DNA of 64,000 nt from the NCBI GenBank assembly GCA_965203135.1, contig CBDBBO010000002.1, forward strand, positions 496,001-560,000, written 5' to 3'. The stretch is from CATOSD01 sp965203135. Lineage in GTDB: Bacteria; Chloroflexota; Dehalococcoidia; Lucifugimonadales; CATOSD01. Positions 59,767 to 64,000 of the stretch are shown one piece after another. Made by a program: the position numbers and the translations under genes. Position 1 is the stretch's first letter; each line of letters opens with the position of its first letter. Under the pieces are notes generated by a model. The model was not told where the DNA came from and made no database searches. It saw only the letters and a program-made list of their open reading frames with translations.

Positions 59767-60726
59767 GTGACGCGGATATTGGTGACAGGCGCAGCCGGTC
59801 AAATAGGGTCCGAGCTGGTACCGGAGCTGCGGGAGCGGTACGGCGCCGACAACGTGGTGGCCGCGGGCCATCGGACGCCGCTGCCGCCGGACGTGCGCGA
59901 CGGCGGCCCCTCGACGACGGTGGACGTATCCAGCCACGACGAGGTCGACGCGGCGCTCAAACGCTACGATGTGGGGACGCTCTACCACATGAGCGGGATA
60001 CTGTCCGCGCTGGCGGAGAGCAGGCTGGAGACGGCCTACGCGGTGAACGTGGCGGGACTGTACAACGTGCTGGAGGCGTCGCGCGCCAACGGATTGCGGC
60101 GAGTGGTCGTTCCGAGCTCGATTGCCGCGTTCGGGCCGGACACGCCCCGCGTGGACACGCCCAACGACACGATTCTGCGGCCAACGACGCTGTACGGCAT
60201 CGCCAAGGTGTTCGGTGAGCTGATGGGCAACTACTACGCGGAGAAGCGGGGCCTGGACGTTCGGGGAGCGCGCCTGCCGGGCATCGTGAGCTGGAAGACG
60301 GAGCCGACCGCCGGGACGACGGACTACGCCGTTGCCATCTTCTACGGCGCAATCAGGGACGGACGGTACACGTGCTACCTGGGGCCCGATACGGCGCTTC
60401 CGATGATGTACATGCCGGACGCGATCTCGTCGCTCGTGGACCTCGCGGAGGCGGACGCGGACCGGTTGGAGCACCACGCCGACTTCAACGTCGGGGCGAT
60501 GAGCTTCACGCCGGCTCAGCTGGCGGACGCGATACGCGAGCGCATTCCGGGGTTCGTGATGGAGTACGAGATAGACCCGCTGCGGCAGGCGATCGCCGAT
60601 TCGTGGCCGGACTCGCTGGACGACTCGGCCGCGAGGCGCGAGTGGGGCTGGAGCCCGCGCTACGACCTGGACGACATGGTCGACGACATGCTGGCGAACC
60701 TGGCCCGCAAGCTGGGAGTGGGCTAG
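59767..60726 (+). CDS. L-threonine 3-dehydrogenase, SDR (epimerase-like) type
   Basis: A 319-residue extended SDR that most resembles the short-chain type L-threonine dehydrogenases. NAD loop VTGAAGQIGSELVPEL (6-21), YGIAKV with the catalytic Tyr and Lys, and the family-specific stretch LPGIVSWKTEPTAGTTDYAV followed by LGPDTALPMMYMPDA. GTG start. It would give 2-amino-3-oxobutyrate, split to glycine and acetyl-CoA by a ligase not in the window. A nucleotide-sugar epimerase is less likely. Confidence 0.85.
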   Translation: MTRILVTGAAGQIGSELVPELRERYGADNVVAAGHRTPLPPDVRDGGPSTTVDVSSHDEVDAALKRYDVGTLYHMSGILSALAESRLETAYAVNVAGLYNVLEASRANGLRRVVVPSSIAAFGPDTPRVDTPNDTILRPTTLYGIAKVFGELMGNYYAEKRGLDVRGARLPGIVSWKTEPTAGTTDYAVAIFYGAIRDGRYTCYLGPDTALPMMYMPDAISSLVDLAEADADRLEHHADFNVGAMSFTPAQLADAIRERIPGFVMEYEIDPLRQAIADSWPDSLDDSAARREWGWSPRYDLDDMVDDMLANLARKLGVG

Positions 60727-60765
60727 AATAGGCTCCAACGCAGACGACCGGGAGGTGAGCCTGAG

Positions 60766-61859
60766 ATGCGTCCAGTCAGCTTGTACGACCTCGAAGCCAT
60801 GGCAAAGCAGGCGATGCCGCACAATCTTTGGGACTTCGTCGAGGGCGCGGCGTTCGACGAAATCACCAAGCACAGGAATCGCACTGCCTTCGACGAGATC
60901 ACCATCAACCCCAGTTTCCTGGTGGACGTGAACGACCGGGACGCCTCCACGACCGTCCTGGGGGAGCGGATCAGCTTCCCGGTGATGGTCGCGCCCGCCG
61001 GCGGCCAGAGCCAGATGCACCCCGATGGCGAGTTGGCGACTGCCCTGCCGCCGGGGACGCGGGAACCCTGTACGCGCTTCCCACGAGCTCCGGCCACAGC
61101 ATCGAGGAGGTCGCCGAGGTCGCGAGCGGCCCGTTGTGGTTCCAGTTGTACCACTTCAGCGATGAGGTTACGCAGATTCTGGTAAAGCGCGCCAGAGACG
61201 CTGGCTACAAGGCTATCTGCCTGACAGTCGATACGCCAAGCCCAAGCCCGAAGGAGCGGGACTTGCGCAATGCAATCGGCAGGCTGCCCGGGCCACTCTG
61301 GGGTAGCCTGCGCGACCGCCCCGACCTAGTGGAGAGCATACAGGCGGGCGTGCCCGACATGGCCGATTGGAGTCCGCCCAGGTACACCGGCCTTACCTGG
61401 ACGCGGCTGGACTGGCTACGCTCACTGACGGGTCTGCCGCTGATAGTCAAGGGCATCAGGACTGCATCGGACGCCCTCCTGTGCGTGGAACACAGTGTTG
61501 ACGCGATCATCGTGTCGAACCACGGCGGACGGCAGCTCGATGGCACCCTCTCCTCGATCGAAACGCTGCCCGCTATCGTGGACGCCGTCGATGGCAGATT
61601 GGAGATATACCTCGACTCAGGCATACGCCGGGGGTTGGACGTGCTGAAGGCTATCGCGCTTGGCGCGCGCGCCGTGCTGATGGGCCGTCCGCTGTTCTGG
61701 GGGCTGGCGGTGGATGGCAGGAGGGGCGTGCGAACCGCGCTGGAAATCCTCAGAACCGAGTTCGACAGGGCGATGGCCTACTGTGGCCGCACTAGGGTAG
61801 GGGACATCGACAGGAGCCTGGTATCGCTGCCTTGCAGGTGTTGGGGTGGGGGTAGGTAA
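60766..61859 (+). pseudogene. FMN-dependent alpha-hydroxy-acid oxidase/dehydrogenase, frameshifted
   Basis: Oxidises L-lactate, glycolate or similar acids. The first frame covers residues 1-93 (LYDLEAMAKQAMPHNLWDFVEGAA, FPVMVAPAGGQSQMHPDGELATA); a one-base loss at about 61045 moves the rest into the next frame (GTLYALPTSSGHSIEEVAE, LWFQLY, AICLTVDTP, IVKGI, the catalytic-histidine motif SNHGGRQLDGT, and LDSGIRRGLDVLKAIALGARAVLMGRP). All active-site segments are intact, so a sequence error is plausible. GGGAGG lies ten bases before the ATG. Confidence 0.85.
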
Positions 61860-61898
61860 GTCCGCCCAATCCCATAATCACAAAATCCTGATCCTGAT

Positions 61899-62774
61899 TT
61901 ACTCCATCAGTTCCCGGTACGTGCTGCCTATCTCGCCCGGTGCGGGCACTAAGGCGACTCCGGCTGCGGAGAGGGCGCGCTTCTTCTCCTCGGCGCGGGC
62001 GGCCGAGCCGGTGATGATGGCGCCGGCGTGGCCCATGCGCTTGCCGGGCGGGGCGCTCTCGCCGACTATGAGGGCGGCGATGGGCTTGGTGAACTCGCTG
62101 CTGATGAACTCGGCGGCCTCCTGCTCCTTGGTTCCGCCTATCTCGCCAATCATCACCACGCCGTCGGTGTCGGGGTCGTCCTGGAACTTTTGCAGGATGT
62201 CGACGAATGTGGTGCCGCTCACCGGGTCGCCGCCGATGCCCACGCAGGTGGACTGGCCTATGCCCAGCGCGGTCAACTGCCCCACGGCCTCGTAGGTGAG
62301 CGTGCCGCTCCTGGACACGACTCCGGTGCGGCCGGGCATGTGGATGTGGCCGGGCATGATGCCCATCTTGAAGTTTTCGCCGGGTGAGATCACGCCCGGG
62401 CAGTTGGGGCCGATCAGGGTCACGGGCTTGCCCTGGATGTAACGGACAACCTTTACGGTGTCCATTACGGGTATGCCCTCGGTGATGCAGGCTATGAGGC
62501 TGATGCCCGCGTCGACCGCCTCGACGATGGCGTCGGGCGCGAAGGGGGCGGGCACGAATATGAGCGACGTGTCGGCGCCGGTCTCGGCGACCGCCTGCTT
62601 CATGGAGTTGAACACGGGCACGGAGTCGGCAAAGATCTCCCCGCCCCTCCCTGGAGTTACGCCGGCCACGAGTTGTGCGCCGTACTCCATGCAGCGCATG
62701 GCGTGGTAGCTTCCCTCTCTGCCCGTGATGCCCTGCACCAGCAGGCGGTTGTCCCTGTTTACGAGAATGCTCAT
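61899..62774 (-). CDS. sucD: Succinate-CoA ligase, alpha subunit
   Basis: TCA-cycle enzyme subunit that binds CoA and carries the phosphohistidine. A 291-residue protein with LLVQGITGREGSYH near the start, GPNCPGVISPG, and the active-site histidine in MGHAGAIITG (about 245-254). The ATG at 62774 gives the family N-terminus; codons back to 62819 run into an intergenic repeat. sucC is just upstream on the same strand. Malate-CoA ligase is a related alternative. Confidence 0.93.
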   Translation of the reverse strand: MSILVNRDNRLLVQGITGREGSYHAMRCMEYGAQLVAGVTPGRGGEIFADSVPVFNSMKQAVAETGADTSLIFVPAPFAPDAIVEAVDAGISLIACITEGIPVMDTVKVVRYIQGKPVTLIGPNCPGVISPGENFKMGIMPGHIHMPGRTGVVSRSGTLTYEAVGQLTALGIGQSTCVGIGGDPVSGTTFVDILQKFQDDPDTDGVVMIGEIGGTKEQEAAEFISSEFTKPIAALIVGESAPPGKRMGHAGAIITGSAARAEEKKRALSAAGVALVPAPGEIGSTYRELME

Positions 62775-62810
62775 GCGTGTGCCAATTCCCCCATTTGCGG
62801 CAACCGCTTT

Positions 62811-62850
62811 CACCCCCATCCTAACCTTCCCCCTTGATGGGGGAAGGGAC
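62811..62850 (+). repeat. Dispersed intergenic hairpin repeat, subtype A
   Basis: CACCCCCATCCTAACC then CTTCCCCCttgatGGGGGAAG GGAC. In the gap between sucC and sucD. Confidence 0.87.
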
Positions 62851-62878
62851 AGTTCGGAAGGCTTACTCGCAGTGCCTG

Positions 62879-62904
62879 CTCCTCTCCCTTGATGGGAGAG
62901 GAGG
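62879..62904 (+). repeat. Dispersed hairpin repeat, subtype B, truncated
   Basis: CTCCTCTCCC-ttgat-GGGAGAGGAG, a 10-bp stem lying just beyond the stop codon of sucC. Confidence 0.78.
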
Positions 62905-64000
62905 TTAACGATTCGCCTTTATCGCCTCGGCGGCCTGGTCCAGATCATCGACCAGGATCACGTCGAGGCCCGACTTCGCCAGTATCTCGCGCCCCTCTTC
63001 CGCGTTGGCGCCGAGCATACGGACCACCATCGGGCGCATCGACTCCGGTTCGCGCTCGGCCGTAAGAACGAACCCGCGGGCCGCCACGTCGCAGCGAAGG
63101 ATGCCGCCGAAGATGTTGACGAATACGGTGGCGACGCTGGGGTCTTTCAACACGAGGCTGAGAGATGCGGCGGTCTTCTCCTCGTCCGCGCCGCCTCCGA
63201 TGTCGAGGAAGTTTGCCGGCGACGCGCCCGCCGCGGCGATGACGTCCATGGTGGCCATGGCGAGGCCAGCACCGTTGACGATGCAGCCGATGCTGCCCTC
63301 CAGCTTCACGTAGTTGATGTCGTGCTCGCGCGCCTCGACCTCGAGCGGGGCCTCCTGCTCGACGTCCCGTAGCTCGGCGATTCCGGGGTGGCGGAACAGC
63401 GAGTCGTCGTCCACGTCGAGCTTGGCGTCTACGGCCAGCAGTCGACCGTCTCCGGTGACCACAAGCGGGTTGATCTCGGCCAGCGAGCAGTCGTGCTCCT
63501 CGAAGACCGCGTAGAGGCGCTCGATGAGGGTGCCGGCCTGTCGCACGAGGTTGCCGGGTAGGTTAAGGCCGTATGCGAGGGCGCGGCCCTGGTAGGGCAG
63601 GAATCCCAGCATCGGGTCCACGGGCGCGCGCAGGATGCGCTCCGGCGTCTGCTCGGCGACCTCTTCGATGTCCATGCCGCCGGACTCGCTGGCCATGACA
63701 ACGGTGCCGAGCGCGGCGCCGTCGATGACCATCCCGACGTACAGCTCGCGCTCGACCTCGATGATCTCCTCAACGAGAACCGCACGCACGGGCACACCCC
63801 CGGGGCCGGTCTGAGCGGTGACGAGCTGGGAGCCGAGCATGCCCTCTGCGACGGTGCGGGCCTCCTCGGGCGAGTCCACAAGCTTCACACCACCGGCCCG
63901 GCCGCGCCCGCCCGCGTGCACCTGGGCCTTGAGCACGGCTCTGCCGCCCAGGTCGCGAGCGGCGCCCTCGGCCTCGTCCGGCGTAGTCGCCAGACTGCCC
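62905..64000 (-). CDS. sucC: Succinate-CoA ligase, beta subunit (N-terminus cut by window edge)
   Basis: ADP/GDP-forming subunit with an ATP-grasp fold. The frame is open through the window edge: GSLATTPDEAEGAARDLGG, then VLKAQVHAGGRGRAGGVK (ATP-grasp), VLVEEIIEVERELYVG, EINPLVVTGDGRLLAVDAKLDVDD, LEGSIGCIVNGAGLAMATMD and NIFGGILRCD. About 30 N-terminal residues are missing. sucD follows after about 130 bases of repeats. Confidence 0.93.
   Translation of the reverse strand, partial: GSLATTPDEAEGAARDLGGRAVLKAQVHAGGRGRAGGVKLVDSPEEARTVAEGMLGSQLVTAQTGPGGVPVRAVLVEEIIEVERELYVGMVIDGAALGTVVMASESGGMDIEEVAEQTPERILRAPVDPMLGFLPYQGRALAYGLNLPGNLVRQAGTLIERLYAVFEEHDCSLAEINPLVVTGDGRLLAVDAKLDVDDDSLFRHPGIAELRDVEQEAPLEVEAREHDINYVKLEGSIGCIVNGAGLAMATMDVIAAAGASPANFLDIGGGADEEKTAASLSLVLKDPSVATVFVNIFGGILRCDVAARGFVLTAEREPESMRPMVVRMLGANAEEGREILAKSGLDVILVDDLDQAAEAIKANR

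Overview
The window is GC-rich bacterial chromosome, apparently from a free-living heterotroph. Gene content and intergenic style suggest a Chloroflexota lineage of the SAR202/Dehalococcoidia kind: an LLM-class flavin oxidoreductase, many single catabolic enzymes of CoA, hydroxy-acid and dipeptide metabolism, CRTAC1/ASPIC-UnbV and NHL surface proteins, aprBA, and a dispersed hairpin repeat between genes. This placement is an inference from gene content only. No rRNA, CRISPR array, transposase or integrase was seen; there is one tRNA (Pro, GGG).

Layout. 1-3.3 kb: a peptide-type ABC importer (binding lipoprotein, DppB-like and DppC-like permeases, the last cut by the window edge). 3.5-6.8 kb: an unusual fusion of an ArsP/YraQ-like permease with a CRTAC1 (FG-GAP + ASPIC/UnbV) exodomain. 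7-9.6 kb: glmU and a CorC/CNNM transporter. 9.7-12.7 kb: an accessory segment bounded by a 28-bp direct repeat (the 3' end of a SelA-like gene) and carrying one gene, a PLD-nuclease/SF3-like ATPase fusion. 12.7-20 kb: SelA-like enzyme, proB-proA, two small ORFs, an acyl-CoA ligase (frameshifted), a MetE-like enzyme and tRNA-Pro. 20-25.7 kb: a second accessory stretch with a phBC6A51-type HTH gene pair, an acidic Trp-rich protein coupled to a RapA-like SNF2 helicase, and a pair of tiny membrane proteins. 25.7-40 kb: catabolic and housekeeping genes (phosphodiesterase, hydrolase, cupin, ThDP enzyme, TPR, DUF2851, M19 dipeptidase, enoyl-CoA hydratase, LLM oxidoreductase, formate-THF ligase, MDMPI-like protein) and a PD-(D/E)XK protein. 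40-42 kb: thiGES under a TPP riboswitch with a terminator. 42-51 kb: hydrolase, amidase with GatC-like partner, MFS exporter, glmS, cmk-plsC, MBL-fold enzyme. 51-55.4 kb: a 1403-residue NHL/Ig-like cell-surface protein. 55.4-59 kb: aprB-aprA (dissimilatory APS reductase) behind a long leader with a terminator, followed by an orphan gene. 59-64 kb: SDR, threonine dehydrogenase, FMN hydroxy-acid oxidase (frameshifted), sucD and sucC (cut by the edge).

The genes that most resemble undescribed systems are the PLD-ATPase island and the acidic-protein/SNF2-helicase pair. Both look lower in GC than their surroundings, both have -10 boxes almost directly against the start codon, and a roughly 34-bp repeat lies next to both. 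They look like genome-defence cargo, but function is inferred from domain type only.

Caution: three genes carry four single-base frameshifts in total that look like sequence errors or recent decay, so start and stop calls near GC homopolymers should be read with care.
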